From an uncultured Lachnospiraceae bacterium (GTDB lineage Bacteria; Bacillota; Clostridia; Lachnospirales; Anaerotignaceae), in the NCBI GenBank assembly GCA_944380405.1, contig CALWHO010000002.1, forward strand, positions 1-48,576: 48,576 nt of DNA, read 5' to 3'. The translations under genes were made by a program, and so were the position numbers. The notes under the pieces were generated by a model. That model ran no database searches. It had not been told where the DNA came from and saw only the letters and a program-made list of their open reading frames with translations. Position 1 is the first letter of the stretch. Each line of letters begins with the position of its first letter. Below, piece by piece: positions 18,379-27,320 of the stretch.

Positions 18379-19060
18379 AATGGAAAAAGGTGAAGAAATT
18401 AAGTTCATAGGTCACCTTGACCTCCTTGTAGCTTTTCAGAGAGTTTTAAAAAGAGCTGATATTCCTATTGATTATTCAAAGGGCTTTAACCCTCATCAGC
18501 TTGTGTCATTTGCAAGCCCTCTTGGTCTTGGACTTACAAGCAAGGCAGAATATGGCGATTTTCAGCTTAAAGAGGACTTAGATGCCGAAGAAGTAAGGGA
18601 AAGAATGAATAAAAATATGCCTGACGGTCTTTATATTTCTAAATTAGTTAAGCTTAAAGAAGGCGTTAAAAACACAATGACAAGCCTTGAAAGAGCAGAT
18701 TATGAAATATATTTCCCTGACTATATAACACCTGATGATATTAAAGAAAATTTAGATGCTTTTCTTAATCAAAAAGAAATTGTGGTTATGAAAAAGACTA
18801 AAAAAAGCACAAAAGAAGCCGACATAAGAGAAGATATATTCTCTGCTGAAGATATAAGCCATGATGGTAAGGCTGTTATGAAAATATACGTTTCATCAGG
18901 CAGTACACGTAACTTAAAATGCGATACATTTGCTGAAGCTTTCTGTAAATTTATAAATAAGCCTTTTGAAAAATATAAATTTAACTATTGCAGAACCCAA
19001 ATGTATATGAAAAATGAAAATGGCGATTATGTTTCACTTATAAGCGGAGTTGAGCTTTAA
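18362..19060 (+). CDS. TIGR03936-family protein (DUF2344), partner of the radical SAM protein
   Basis: A 232-residue protein. The ATG at 18362 is chosen because GGAGGAGG lies just upstream and the protein then begins MKYRFKMEKGEEIKF, the normal family start. The domain carries the conserved segments KFIGHLDLLVAFQRVLKRA and YSKGFNPHQLVSFASPLGLG. The gene overlaps the radical SAM gene by 17 bases in another frame, so the two are tightly coupled, and it is followed by rng. It is thought to act with the radical SAM protein; the reaction is unknown. Confidence 0.9.
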   Translation: MKYRFKMEKGEEIKFIGHLDLLVAFQRVLKRADIPIDYSKGFNPHQLVSFASPLGLGLTSKAEYGDFQLKEDLDAEEVRERMNKNMPDGLYISKLVKLKEGVKNTMTSLERADYEIYFPDYITPDDIKENLDAFLNQKEIVVMKKTKKSTKEADIREDIFSAEDISHDGKAVMKIYVSSGSTRNLKCDTFAEAFCKFINKPFEKYKFNYCRTQMYMKNENGDYVSLISGVEL

Positions 19061-19061
19061 T

Positions 19062-20471
19062 ATGAAAAGAATAATTGTTGACCTGTCATGTCTTTATACA
19101 AGAATGGTGCTTACGGAAGACGGTAGCCCAATAGAGTATATTTGTGAAAGCAAAAATGATCAAAGCCTTGTAGGCAACATCTATGTAGGCAGGGTAGAAA
19201 GTGTATTAAAGGGCATGAAAAGCTTTTTTGTTGACATAGGCATGGACAAAAATGTATATGTAATGAACGAAAAAGGCACTATGCCAAAAATAAACTCTCA
19301 TATTATGGTGCAGATAATGAAAGATGCCATAGGCGAAAAGGGTCCTGTTGGCACAGAGAAAATTTCATTTACAGGGAGATTTGTTGTGCTTATTCCTGGT
19401 GAAAATGGAAATATTGGCGTTTCAAAAAAAATAGCAGATAGTGCCGAAAGAGAAAGAATAGAAAGTATAGTTAAATCTATACTTCCTGAAAACTACGGCA
19501 TTATAGTAAGGACACAGGGAGAGGGCAAAAGCGAATACGAGTTTAAAGAAGAAATAAATTCTCTTTATGCCCAAAGCGAAGATATACTTAAAAAAGCTGA
19601 CTTTGTCCGTCCTCCTGCTGTTATGAAAAAAGATAATAATTTTGTTGCTTCAACAGCCAAAAACTGGTTTGATGACACCGTAGATGAGTTTGTTATAAAC
19701 GACAGAGAAACTTTCCTTAAAATGCAGGATATATTTTCTGACAAAAAAGAAAAAATAATATTTTATGATGAGGCAATACCTGTTTTTGAAAGCTTTTTTG
19801 TTGAAAGTAAGCTGGAAAAGATATTCTCCAAAAAAATATGGCTTAAAAGCGGCGGCTTTATAGTTATTGAGCAGACCGAAGCATGTGTTGTAATAGACGT
19901 AAACACAGGTAAGTTTACAGGCAAAAAGGACTTTGAAAAAACAAAGCTTAAAACTAACTTAGAAGCTGCTGAGGAAATAGCACTTCAAATGCGCCTTAGA
20001 AACCTTACAGGCATGATTATTGTTGATTTTATAGACATGGATAAGGAAGAAAGCAAGTGTGAACTTGAGGAGTTTTTAAGGGCAGAGGTTAAAAAAGACA
20101 GAATTAAAACAACTGTTGTGGGTATGACAGAGCTGGGCCTTATGCAGATAACAAGGCAGAAAACAAGGGTACCTGTTTTAAACACAATTTCCGAAGAATG
20201 CAAAACATGCATTTCAAAGGGCTATGTGCCGTCATATACTTATGTGGCAGACAGGATATTAAGACAGGTGTCATCGGTATTTGCTCAGACAATATTTGAT
20301 GAAGTTACAATACGTTCAAATAAGCGTGTTTTAAATGCCTTAAACAGTGAAAAAGGAAAGTATATAAAAGAAATTGAAAATAAGTTCAACAAAAAAATAA
20401 TACTAAGTGAAATAGAAACAGCAGCAGCTGACTATTTTGAGCTTGAGAAAATAAAAAAAGGGTGTCAATGA
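19062..20471 (+). CDS. rng: Ribonuclease G/E family endoribonuclease
   Basis: A 469-residue RNase G-type enzyme: N-terminal S1-like domain split by an insertion (about 35-120), then the catalytic DNase I-like region with the metal-binding acidic residues in VVIDVNTGKFTG and MIIVDFIDMDKEES, and the zinc-link pair CKTC near residue 380. The ATG at 19062 is preferred over the TTG four codons earlier; the weak GGAG lies 12 bases before it. It cleaves single-stranded RNA in rRNA maturation and mRNA turnover. In many clostridia rplU and rpmA follow; here they do not, and a terminator and the second structured repeat come next. Confidence 0.92.
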   Translation: MKRIIVDLSCLYTRMVLTEDGSPIEYICESKNDQSLVGNIYVGRVESVLKGMKSFFVDIGMDKNVYVMNEKGTMPKINSHIMVQIMKDAIGEKGPVGTEKISFTGRFVVLIPGENGNIGVSKKIADSAERERIESIVKSILPENYGIIVRTQGEGKSEYEFKEEINSLYAQSEDILKKADFVRPPAVMKKDNNFVASTAKNWFDDTVDEFVINDRETFLKMQDIFSDKKEKIIFYDEAIPVFESFFVESKLEKIFSKKIWLKSGGFIVIEQTEACVVIDVNTGKFTGKKDFEKTKLKTNLEAAEEIALQMRLRNLTGMIIVDFIDMDKEESKCELEEFLRAEVKKDRIKTTVVGMTELGLMQITRQKTRVPVLNTISEECKTCISKGYVPSYTYVADRILRQVSSVFAQTIFDEVTIRSNKRVLNALNSEKGKYIKEIENKFNKKIILSEIETAAADYFELEKIKKGCQ

Positions 20472-20483
20472 CACCCTTTTTTT
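20453..20483 (+). terminator. Terminator overlapping the end of rng
   Basis: GGGTGTCA and TGACACCC form a tight hairpin flanked by A- and T-runs, and the TGA stop of rng lies in the loop side of the stem. The stem resembles the GGGTGTCG hairpin that ends copies 1 and 3 of the dispersed element, but it lies at the other end of copy 2. Confidence 0.85.
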
Positions 20484-20501
20484 ATGCTGTTTTTTAAGAT
20501 T

Positions 20502-20860
20502 GCGGAAGGGTATGGGAAACGATTTGTCAGTAAGTTTGCTTATGCAAACTCCAGCCATAAATGGCTGTCCGCCTGTCTTGGCGGTACTAAGTTTCCCATA
20601 TTTAATCCGCAGGAAAGCACCCGACGAACAAGGGCAGCAAAGCTGTTTTGCGTAAGCAAAATGCCGACGGAATTCATTTTCGACTAGGAAAACAAAGCAC
20701 CCGACGAACAAGGGTACAAGACGTTTCTGGAAGAAACGTAAGTATTTTGCTTTAGCAAAATGCCGAAGCGTGTTTCAAGGCACTTTGTGCCGATGGAACA
20801 CGTCTGTTTATTCTTATGTCTGCTCGTCAAAGTCTTGAATGAAATGAGACTTTGACGAAA
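20502..20860 (+). repeat. Dispersed structured element, copy 2
   Basis: This copy has the same architecture as copy 1. GCGGA pairs with TCCGC at 20606-20610, and TATGGGAAAC (20511-20520) pairs with GTTTCCCATA (20591-20600). Internal hairpins are AGTTTGC/GCAAACT, AGCCA/TGGCT and CCGCC/GGCGG. The 3' hairpin is CGTCAAAGTCT with AGACTTTGACG around an 11-base loop identical to copy 1 (20825-20857). Differences from copy 1 in the stems are paired. The middle carries short hairpin modules (TTTTGCGTAAGCAAAA, ATTTTGCTTTAGCAAAAT, GGCACTTTGTGCC) and a ~20-base unit beginning AAGCACCCGACGAAC that occurs twice. The element lies between rng and the minus-strand flavin reductase gene. No GGGTGTCG hairpin is present at its 3' end. 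Confidence 0.9.
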
Positions 20861-20863
20861 TTA

Positions 20864-21469
20864 TTACTCTATTTTTTCAAAGTCCTCTGCTCCATGTTTG
20901 CATATTGGGCATACAAAATCATTAGGAAGTGTTTCACCTTCGTAGATATAGCCGCATATTTTGCATCTCCAGCCCTTTTTGGAAGTCTTTTCAGGGCGTG
21001 GCTTTATATTTTTGTGATAGTAGGCATAAGTAAGGCTTGGCTCTTTTGAAAGCACTTCGCCATCATCAACAAGGGCAATAAAAAGTGTGTGAGTGCCTAA
21101 GTCTATTGTGCTTTCAACTGTGGCTGAAAGGTATGAATTTGTATAGTCTGTAATATAGTTTATGCCGTTTGCGGCTTCCTTATAGTTTTTGAAATCTGCA
21201 AATTTATCACAGTCACGTCCGCTTTGGAAACCGAAGTTTTTAAAAACATCAAAAGGAGTGTTTTCTGTAAGAAGTGATACATTAAACTTACCTGTTCTTA
21301 AAATCATGTCGTGTGTGTAGTTTTGTTTATTTACAGCTATGGAAACTCTGTTTGGAGTTGATGTAAGCTGAATAAGTGTGTTTATTATACAGCCGTTTTG
21401 CTTGTCATTTTCTTTTGCAGTAAGAACATAGAGGCCATAGCCAATATTATGCATTACATTTTTATCCAT
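20864..21469 (-). CDS. Flavin reductase-rubredoxin fusion protein (high-molecular-weight rubredoxin-like)
   Basis: A 201-residue protein from the ATG at 21469, which follows a perfect AAAGGAGG; the upstream extension in frame is AT-rich and has no site. Residues 1-150 form a flavin-reductase (FMN-binding split-barrel) domain, with ENDKQNGCIINTLIQLTSTP near the start. Residues 163-201 form a rubredoxin with the iron-binding pairs CKICGY and CPICKHG. Such fusions shuttle electrons from NAD(P)H-reduced partners to flavodiiron proteins or reductases and often help protect anaerobes against O2 or NO. The partner is not encoded nearby. It is convergent with rng across repeat copy 2. Confidence 0.9.
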   Translation of the reverse strand: MDKNVMHNIGYGLYVLTAKENDKQNGCIINTLIQLTSTPNRVSIAVNKQNYTHDMILRTGKFNVSLLTENTPFDVFKNFGFQSGRDCDKFADFKNYKEAANGINYITDYTNSYLSATVESTIDLGTHTLFIALVDDGEVLSKEPSLTYAYYHKNIKPRPEKTSKKGWRCKICGYIYEGETLPNDFVCPICKHGAEDFEKIE

Positions 21470-21751
21470 AAAAAAACCTCCTTTAAATTTTTTTTGCTTT
21501 TGTATTAATTTTATATGAAAAAATACTGAAATACAATGATTATAATTAAGATAGAAAAAATTCACTTATTTATTACAGTTTATACATGTTTTATTATGCA
21601 AAAATCCAGTTTTTACAAGGTTTTGAGCATTATGTAAGCAGGTCATAAATCTTGACTTTTACAGTTGTCTATGATAAAAATAAATTAGGTAAATTTGCGA
21701 TTTTATATCGTTTTTTATGTAAAAATTATAAAAATTTAAGGGGGAAGTAAA

Positions 21752-22795
21752 ATGGGACTTGATTATAAAAATGCCGGAGTTGACGTTGAAGCCGGTTACA
21801 AGGCTGTAAAACTTATGGGTGAGCATGTAAAAAGCACATTTAGAAAGGAAGTTCTTACAGACATAGGTGGTTTTGGCGGTCTTTTCACAATGGGCGGCTT
21901 TAAGGACATGGAAGAGCCTGTTCTTATTTCAGGTACAGACGGTGTTGGTACAAAGCTTCGTCTTGCTTTTGTTCAGGATAAACATAACACTGTAGGTATC
22001 GACTGTGTTGCTATGTGTGTAAACGACATTATCTGTAACGGTGCACAGCCTCTTTTCTTCCTTGACTATATTGCATGCGGAAAGAACGCGCCTGAAAGAA
22101 TAGCCGACATAGTAAGCGGTGTTGCAGAAGGCTGCCGTCAGAGCGGCTGTGCTCTTATTGGTGGTGAAACAGCTGAAATGCCTGGCTTCTATCCAGTTGA
22201 CGAGTACGACATGGCAGGCTTTGCTGTTGGTGTTGTAGACAAAAAAGACATTATAAACGGCGAAAAGATTGTAGAAGGCGATTTAATTATAGGTCTTGCT
22301 TCAAGCGGTATCCACTCAAATGGCTACTCACTTGTAAGAAAAGTATTTGAGCCTATTGAAGAAAAAGCAAAAGAATATATTGATGAGCTTGGTATGACAG
22401 TTGGTGAAGCTCTTCTTACACCTACAAAGATTTATGTTAAAGAAATACTTGAGCTTATGAAGAAAGCCGAAATAAAAGGTATAAGCAACATTACAGGCGG
22501 CGGCTTTATTGAAAACATTCCAAGATGTCTTCCAAAGGGCAGAGGTCTTTGTGCAACTATTGAAGAAGGTACATGGCCAGTACTTCCTATATTCGATATT
22601 ATGCAGGAAAGAGGTCAGATTGACAGAGCTCATATGTACAATACATTTAACATGGGTATTGGTATGGTGCTTGTAGCTGACAAGGAAAATGCTGATAAGA
22701 TTCTTAAAGCTGTAGAAGAAATGGGCGAAAAAGCTTACGTTATCGGTAAAATTACTGCAAACGAAGATAAAGAGGTTGAAGTATGCTTAAAATAG
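21752..22795 (+). CDS. purM: Phosphoribosylformylglycinamidine cyclo-ligase (AIR synthetase)
   Basis: A 347-residue PurM of normal length. Typical segments are [50 protein letters not shown] and [16 protein letters not shown]. It converts FGAM to AIR using ATP in de novo purine synthesis. It is the first of three overlapping or abutting pur genes. The 282 bases upstream, shared with the divergent flavin reductase gene, do not show a purine riboswitch core; a TTGACT box at 21652 has no well-spaced -10. Confidence 0.95.
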   Translation: MGLDYKNAGVDVEAGYKAVKLMGEHVKSTFRKEVLTDIGGFGGLFTMGGFKDMEEPVLISGTDGVGTKLRLAFVQDKHNTVGIDCVAMCVNDIICNGAQPLFFLDYIACGKNAPERIADIVSGVAEGCRQSGCALIGGETAEMPGFYPVDEYDMAGFAVGVVDKKDIINGEKIVEGDLIIGLASSGIHSNGYSLVRKVFEPIEEKAKEYIDELGMTVGEALLTPTKIYVKEILELMKKAEIKGISNITGGGFIENIPRCLPKGRGLCATIEEGTWPVLPIFDIMQERGQIDRAHMYNTFNMGIGMVLVADKENADKILKAVEEMGEKAYVIGKITANEDKEVEVCLK

Positions 22796-23409
22796 GAGTT
22801 CTTGTTTCAGGTGGAGGAACTAACCTTCAGGCTATAATTGATAATATTGAAAATGGCTACATAAAAAATGCACAGATAGTAACTGTTGTTTCAAGCAAAG
22901 AAGGCGTATATGCCCTTGAAAGAGCCAAAAGGCATAACATAGAAGGCGTTGTAATGAGCAAAAAAAGCTACAGCACAGCCGACGAATATTACGATGCTTT
23001 AATAAAGCATTTTGAAGATAGAGGCGTAGGTCTTATTGTTCTTGCAGGCTTTATGACTGTTTTGGGTGAAAAGTTTGTTAAGTACTACGAGAACAAAATT
23101 ATAAACATACACCCGGCTCTTATTCCATCTTTCTGTGGTGACGGTTTTTATGGTCTTAAAGTACATGAGGCAGCACTTGCAAAGGGCGTTAAGGTTACAG
23201 GTGCAACAGTTCATTTTGTAACTGCTGAAACAGATGCAGGCCCTATTATAATTCAAAAAGCCGTTGAGGTTAGGGACACAGACACTCCAGAAGTTCTTCA
23301 AAAAAGAGTAATGGAAGAGGCTGAATGGAAAATATTCCCTGAAGCCATAAAGCTTATAGCGGAAAACAAAGTTAAGGTTGAAAATGGTATAGTAAGGAGA
23401 ATTGACTGA
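22783..23409 (+). CDS. purN: Phosphoribosylglycinamide formyltransferase
   Basis: A 208-residue GART of the folate-dependent type. It has the [11 protein letters not shown]-terminal loop, the catalytic Asn and His in [11 protein letters not shown], and the catalytic Asp in ETDAGPII. It formylates GAR with 10-formyl-THF. It overlaps purM by 13 bases and its stop overlaps the purD start by one base, so the three enzymes are translationally coupled. Confidence 0.95.
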   Translation: MLKIGVLVSGGGTNLQAIIDNIENGYIKNAQIVTVVSSKEGVYALERAKRHNIEGVVMSKKSYSTADEYYDALIKHFEDRGVGLIVLAGFMTVLGEKFVKYYENKIINIHPALIPSFCGDGFYGLKVHEAALAKGVKVTGATVHFVTAETDAGPIIIQKAVEVRDTDTPEVLQKRVMEEAEWKIFPEAIKLIAENKVKVENGIVRRID

Positions 23410-24677
23410 TGAAAGTTTTACTTGTTGGAAGCGGCGGCAGAGAACACGCTATTGTTTGGAAGCTTAAACAGAGCCCTAAAATAGATAAAATTTACTGTGC
23501 TCCTGGTAATGCAGGTATTTCTAAGGATGCAGAGTGTGTGCCTATTGGTGCAATGGAAATAGATAAACTTGTAGAGTTTGCCAAAAACGAAGGCATAGAC
23601 TTTACAATTATAGGTATGGACGACCCACTTGTAGCTGGTGTTGTTGATGCCTTTGAAAAAGAAAACCTCAGAGTTTTCGGTCCAAGAAAAAATGCAGCCA
23701 TTATAGAAGGCAGCAAGGCTTTTTCAAAAGACCTTATGAAAAAATACGGCATACCTACTGCTAAGTATGAAGTATTTGAAGAATACCACAAGGCTAAAGA
23801 ATACGTTTTAAGTCAGGAAATGCCTATAGTAATTAAGGCTGACGGTCTTGCTCTTGGTAAAGGCGTTCTTATTTGCCAGAGCCACGAAGAAGCAGTTGCA
23901 GCTCTTGACGAAATTATGGTTGATAAAAAGTTTGGCGCTTCAGGCAGCAAGGTTGTTGTGGAAGAATTCCTCACAGGCCCTGAAGTAAGTGTACTTTCTT
24001 TCTGCGATGGTAAAACTGTTGTGCCTATGGTAAGTGCACAGGACCACAAGAGAGCATATGATAACGACGAAGGACTTAACACAGGCGGTATGGGTACATT
24101 CTCACCAAGCCGCATATATACTCCAGAAATTAATGAGGAGTGCATGAAAACTATATTTATGCCAACTGTTGAGGCTATGGCTAAAGAAGGCAGAGAGTTT
24201 AAAGGCGTACTTTACTTTGGTCTTATGCTTACAAAAGACGGCATGAAAGTAATTGAATACAATGCTCGTTTTGGCGACCCTGAAACACAGGTTATACTTC
24301 CTCGTCTTAAAACAGACCTTTTAGAAATTATGGAAGCTTGTGTAGACGGTACACTTGATAAAATGAATATTGAATGGTATGACAATGCAGCTGTATGCGT
24401 AGTTCTTGCCAGTGGCGGATACCCTGTTAGCTACGAAAAAGGCTTTGAAATAACAGGCCTTGAAAGCGTAGAGGACAGAAGTGACATTGTTGTATTCCAT
24501 GCAGGTACTGCTCTTAAAGATGGCAAGTTTGTTACAAACGGCGGCCGTGTTTTAGGTGTTACAGGTATAGGCAAAGACCTTGACGAAGCAATTAAAATTG
24601 CTTACGAAGGCGTTGAAAAAATCGACTTTGAAAAGAAGCATTTCAGACACGATATAGGAATAAAGATTTATAAATAA
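23409..24677 (+). CDS. purD: Phosphoribosylamine-glycine ligase (GAR synthetase)
   Basis: A 422-residue ATP-grasp enzyme. It has the N-terminal KVLLVGSGGREHAI motif, the ATP-grasp core with VIKADGLALGKGV, VVEEFLTGPEVSVL, and the metal-binding IEYNARFGDPETQ. It joins phosphoribosylamine and glycine. The other purine genes (purF, purL, purH and so on) are not in this window. A strong terminator closes the operon. Confidence 0.96.
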   Translation: MKVLLVGSGGREHAIVWKLKQSPKIDKIYCAPGNAGISKDAECVPIGAMEIDKLVEFAKNEGIDFTIIGMDDPLVAGVVDAFEKENLRVFGPRKNAAIIEGSKAFSKDLMKKYGIPTAKYEVFEEYHKAKEYVLSQEMPIVIKADGLALGKGVLICQSHEEAVAALDEIMVDKKFGASGSKVVVEEFLTGPEVSVLSFCDGKTVVPMVSAQDHKRAYDNDEGLNTGGMGTFSPSRIYTPEINEECMKTIFMPTVEAMAKEGREFKGVLYFGLMLTKDGMKVIEYNARFGDPETQVILPRLKTDLLEIMEACVDGTLDKMNIEWYDNAAVCVVLASGGYPVSYEKGFEITGLESVEDRSDIVVFHAGTALKDGKFVTNGGRVLGVTGIGKDLDEAIKIAYEGVEKIDFEKKHFRHDIGIKIYK

Positions 24678-24689
24678 AAAACATGCATT

Positions 24690-24726
24690 AAGCATTATAT
24701 TCCCAATAAGAATATAATGCTTTTTG
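24690..24726 (+). terminator. Terminator of purM-purN-purD
   Basis: A 13-bp stem, AAGCATTATATTC with GAATATAATGCTT, ends in a T-run. Confidence 0.88.
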
Positions 24727-24752
24727 CACTTTTGGAGAGAAGTTGGTTTTTT

Positions 24753-25337
24753 ATGGAAGAAAGATTTAAAAAACAGATGGATTTTCTCTTGGAAATAGAT
24801 AAGGTTAAGTCCATATTTAGGCAGACATATCTTGCAGACAAAAGCAGGTTTGAAAATGATGCCGAGCATAGCTGGCATGCCTGCATAATGGCAGTTGTGC
24901 TTTCTGAATATTTTGATAAAGATGTGGATTTGCTTAAGGTTATTAAAATGATGCTCATGCATGATGTGGTTGAAATTTACGCGGGGGACACATACTGCTA
25001 TGATGCAAAAGGATATGAAGATAAGGACGAAAGAGAAAGACAGTCTGCTGAAAAAATATATGGTATGCTGCCGGAAGACCAAAAAGATGAATACATAAAA
25101 TTATGGCGTGAGTTTGAAGAAGGCAAAAGCAAAGAGGCTGTATTTTGCGCTATATTAGACAGAGTTCAGCCTACTATGCTTAATGATGCCGCTGGGTGCA
25201 TATCATGGAAAGAACATGGTATTAAAAAAGAGCAGGTACTTAAAAGAAACGAAGTTACTTTTTCAGGACCTGAAAATATATCTCAGTACATGAAAGACAT
25301 AATTGAAAGAGCCTCAGAAAAAGGCATTTTGAAATAA
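24753..25337 (+). CDS. HD-domain hydrolase (HDDC2/YfbR-like)
   Basis: A 194-residue protein from the ATG at 24753; the earlier in-frame start lies inside the purD terminator. It carries the metal-binding HD motif set: His in DAEHSWH, HD in LMHDVVEIYAGD, and a late Asp in ILDRVQP. Members of this HD_3 group are often 5'-deoxynucleotidases acting on dNMPs; the exact substrate is not clear here. A GGAGA site lies about 15 bases upstream, farther than usual, so expression may be modest. It lies 17 bases before the hydrogenase-associated genes but has no obvious functional link with them. Confidence 0.8.
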   Translation: MEERFKKQMDFLLEIDKVKSIFRQTYLADKSRFENDAEHSWHACIMAVVLSEYFDKDVDLLKVIKMMLMHDVVEIYAGDTYCYDAKGYEDKDERERQSAEKIYGMLPEDQKDEYIKLWREFEEGKSKEAVFCAILDRVQPTMLNDAAGCISWKEHGIKKEQVLKRNEVTFSGPENISQYMKDIIERASEKGILK

Positions 25338-25354
25338 ATCAGGAGGGGATAATA

Positions 25355-25597
25355 ATGGAAATACAGGTTTGTATCGGAAGCGTTTGTCATCTTAAGGGTT
25401 CTTACGAAATAATAAACAAACTTGATGAGCTTATAAACAGCAACGGCCTTGAAGATAAATTTAAGATTAAGGCTGCTTTCTGCCTTGGTCAGTGTGTAGG
25501 TGCTGTTTGTGTAAAGGTTCAGGATACAATTTATTCTGTTCAGCCAGAAACAGTAACAGAATTTTTTGAAAATGTTGTTAAAAAGCAGGTGATGTAA
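25355..25597 (+). CDS. Thioredoxin-like [2Fe-2S] ferredoxin
   Basis: An 80-residue protein with the NuoE/TrxFd cluster pattern C-x4-C (Cys6 and Cys11) and C-x3-C (Cys43 and Cys47). These proteins hold a [2Fe-2S] cluster and pass electrons to or from [FeFe]-hydrogenases. A good AGGAGG site precedes the ATG, and only one base separates its stop from the start of the sensory hydrogenase gene, so it is probably the dedicated redox partner of that protein. Confidence 0.87.
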   Translation: MEIQVCIGSVCHLKGSYEIINKLDELINSNGLEDKFKIKAAFCLGQCVGAVCVKVQDTIYSVQPETVTEFFENVVKKQVM

Positions 25598-25598
25598 A

Positions 25599-27320
25599 TT
25601 GAGGCTTTTTAATTTTACAGCTGAAAACTGTAAAAACTGCAACAAATGCGTTAGAGATTGCCCTGTTAAAGCTATAAGGTTTATAAATAACAAGGCAGAA
25701 ATAGACGAAGAAAAATGCATAGCTTGTGGCCTTTGCTTTACAGCATGTCCAAAGCATGCAAGAAATGTCGAAAACGATATTGATAGGGTTGAAACTGCCA
25801 TTGATATGGGTAAAAACGTAGTAGCATGCGTTGACTCTGCCTATATAGGCGCTTTTGAAGACCCTGCAAAATTTGTTGCAGCACTTAAGAAATACGGCTT
25901 TTCACAGGTTTTGGAGTCAGCCGCTGGCTCTGAAAAAATAACAGTAGAGTACATAAAATATGCAGAGGAATATGCCGGTAAAAAGAAATATTTTATTACC
26001 AGCAGCTGTCCTGCAATTTATCTTTATGTTGAAAAATATCATCCAGACCTTATGGAATACTTAATTCCTGTTGATACGCCTATGATGGCTATTGCAAAGG
26101 CAGTTAAAAAAGAAGACCCAGATGCTGTAACAGTATATATTGGGCCTTGTTTAAGCAAAAAGTATGAAACACTGCCTAAAGAAAACGATGCCATACTTAA
26201 TTACCACATAACATTTGTGGAGATATTAAGAATGTTTGGCTCAAAAGGCATAGTTATGAATTCTCTTGAAGGAATGGCTCCTGATTTGGCTGCAAGAACT
26301 ACAGGCGAGTCATACTCCATATCAGGTGATATGTGGGAAACAATAAAAGATATAATGTACGAGCATGATTATGATGTATTTGCCATTGATGGCATGGATA
26401 GTATAAAAGAGCTTTTTAAAAGCATGGAAAAAGGCACTTTGTCAAAATGTTATGTTGGTGTTTCTGCATGTACTGAAAGCTGCATAAACGGACCTTTTAT
26501 ACCTAAAAATGCTCCTGACCTTTTTGTGAGAAGGCAGAAAATACGTGCATTTGCAAGACATGGTTGGAGAGAAAAAGGCAAGAAAGTTGATTGGGATAAT
26601 ATAGATGTTTCAAAATCATTTGAGCTTAGGGATCCAAAAAGAAAAAAAGCTACAAAAGAAGAAATTGAAGAAATACTTCATAAAATGGGTAAGTATAAAA
26701 GAGCTGACGAGTTTGACTGTGGTGCCTGTGGATATAATACATGCCGTGAAAAGGCACAGGGTGTTTTTGAGGGCATGACAGATATTGAAATGTGCTGGCC
26801 TCGTCTTAGAGAAAAGGCTAAGCGAAAAGGCGATACGATATTTGAAAACTCAAGAAATATAATACTTATGCTTGATAAAGAGCTTAATATAATCCAGATT
26901 AATCCTGTTGCCGAAAAAAGCTTTAATTATAAAAGCGAAGAAGTGCAGGGAAGTAATGTTTCATTTTTAAACCTTAATATGGAGGATATTGAGGCAATGA
27001 AACATGCCATGGACAAAAAAACAGATATACTTAACAAAAAAATGTTTATTGATGACTATGGGTTAGTTGTTATGTGTAACATTGTTTATATAGAAGGCGA
27101 TGAGCTTTTTGTTTCAATGCAGAACATAACAGAAGAAGAAATGCGTAAAGAAAAGCTTATTGAGCTTAAGCATAATGCAGCGGAAATAGCCCAAAATGTA
27201 ATTGAAAAACAGATGAGAGTTGCTCAGGAAGTAGCAAGCCTTTTGGGTGAAACAACAGCCGAAACAAAGGTTGTTTTAAATAAGCTTAAAGAGGTTATGA
27301 TGAAAGAGGAAGGTGAGTAA
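25599..27320 (+). CDS. Sensory-type (group C) [FeFe]-hydrogenase with PAS domain
   Basis: A 573-residue protein starting with TTG. It has two ferredoxin-type 4Fe-4S motifs (Cys11-Cys21 and Cys40-Cys50) and an H-cluster domain with Cys137 (TSSCP), Cys184 (IGPC), Cys291 and Cys295 (SACTESC). A further 4Fe-4S motif follows (Cys374, Cys377, Cys382, Cys399), then a PAS domain (about 415-515) and a helical C-terminal tail. All four H-cluster ligands are kept, but the residue before the first ligand, a proton-relay Cys in catalytic enzymes, is Ser136. This fits a slow, sensory hydrogenase rather than a bulk catalyst. Flanking genes encode a ferredoxin, a phosphatase and a group B hydrogenase, as in described group C3 operons. 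HydG/E/F maturases are not in the window. Confidence 0.88.
   Translation: MRLFNFTAENCKNCNKCVRDCPVKAIRFINNKAEIDEEKCIACGLCFTACPKHARNVENDIDRVETAIDMGKNVVACVDSAYIGAFEDPAKFVAALKKYGFSQVLESAAGSEKITVEYIKYAEEYAGKKKYFITSSCPAIYLYVEKYHPDLMEYLIPVDTPMMAIAKAVKKEDPDAVTVYIGPCLSKKYETLPKENDAILNYHITFVEILRMFGSKGIVMNSLEGMAPDLAARTTGESYSISGDMWETIKDIMYEHDYDVFAIDGMDSIKELFKSMEKGTLSKCYVGVSACTESCINGPFIPKNAPDLFVRRQKIRAFARHGWREKGKKVDWDNIDVSKSFELRDPKRKKATKEEIEEILHKMGKYKRADEFDCGACGYNTCREKAQGVFEGMTDIEMCWPRLREKAKRKGDTIFENSRNIILMLDKELNIIQINPVAEKSFNYKSEEVQGSNVSFLNLNMEDIEAMKHAMDKKTDILNKKMFIDDYGLVVMCNIVYIEGDELFVSMQNITEEEMRKEKLIELKHNAAEIAQNVIEKQMRVAQEVASLLGETTAETKVVLNKLKEVMMKEEGE

Noticed and set aside
20403-20711. Open frames inside repeat copy 2 on both strands
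   Set aside because: They overlap the end of rng or the hairpins of the element and show no protein-like conservation of frame between copies.
21566-21751. Purine riboswitch before purM
   Set aside because: The conserved core of the purine aptamer was not found in either orientation.
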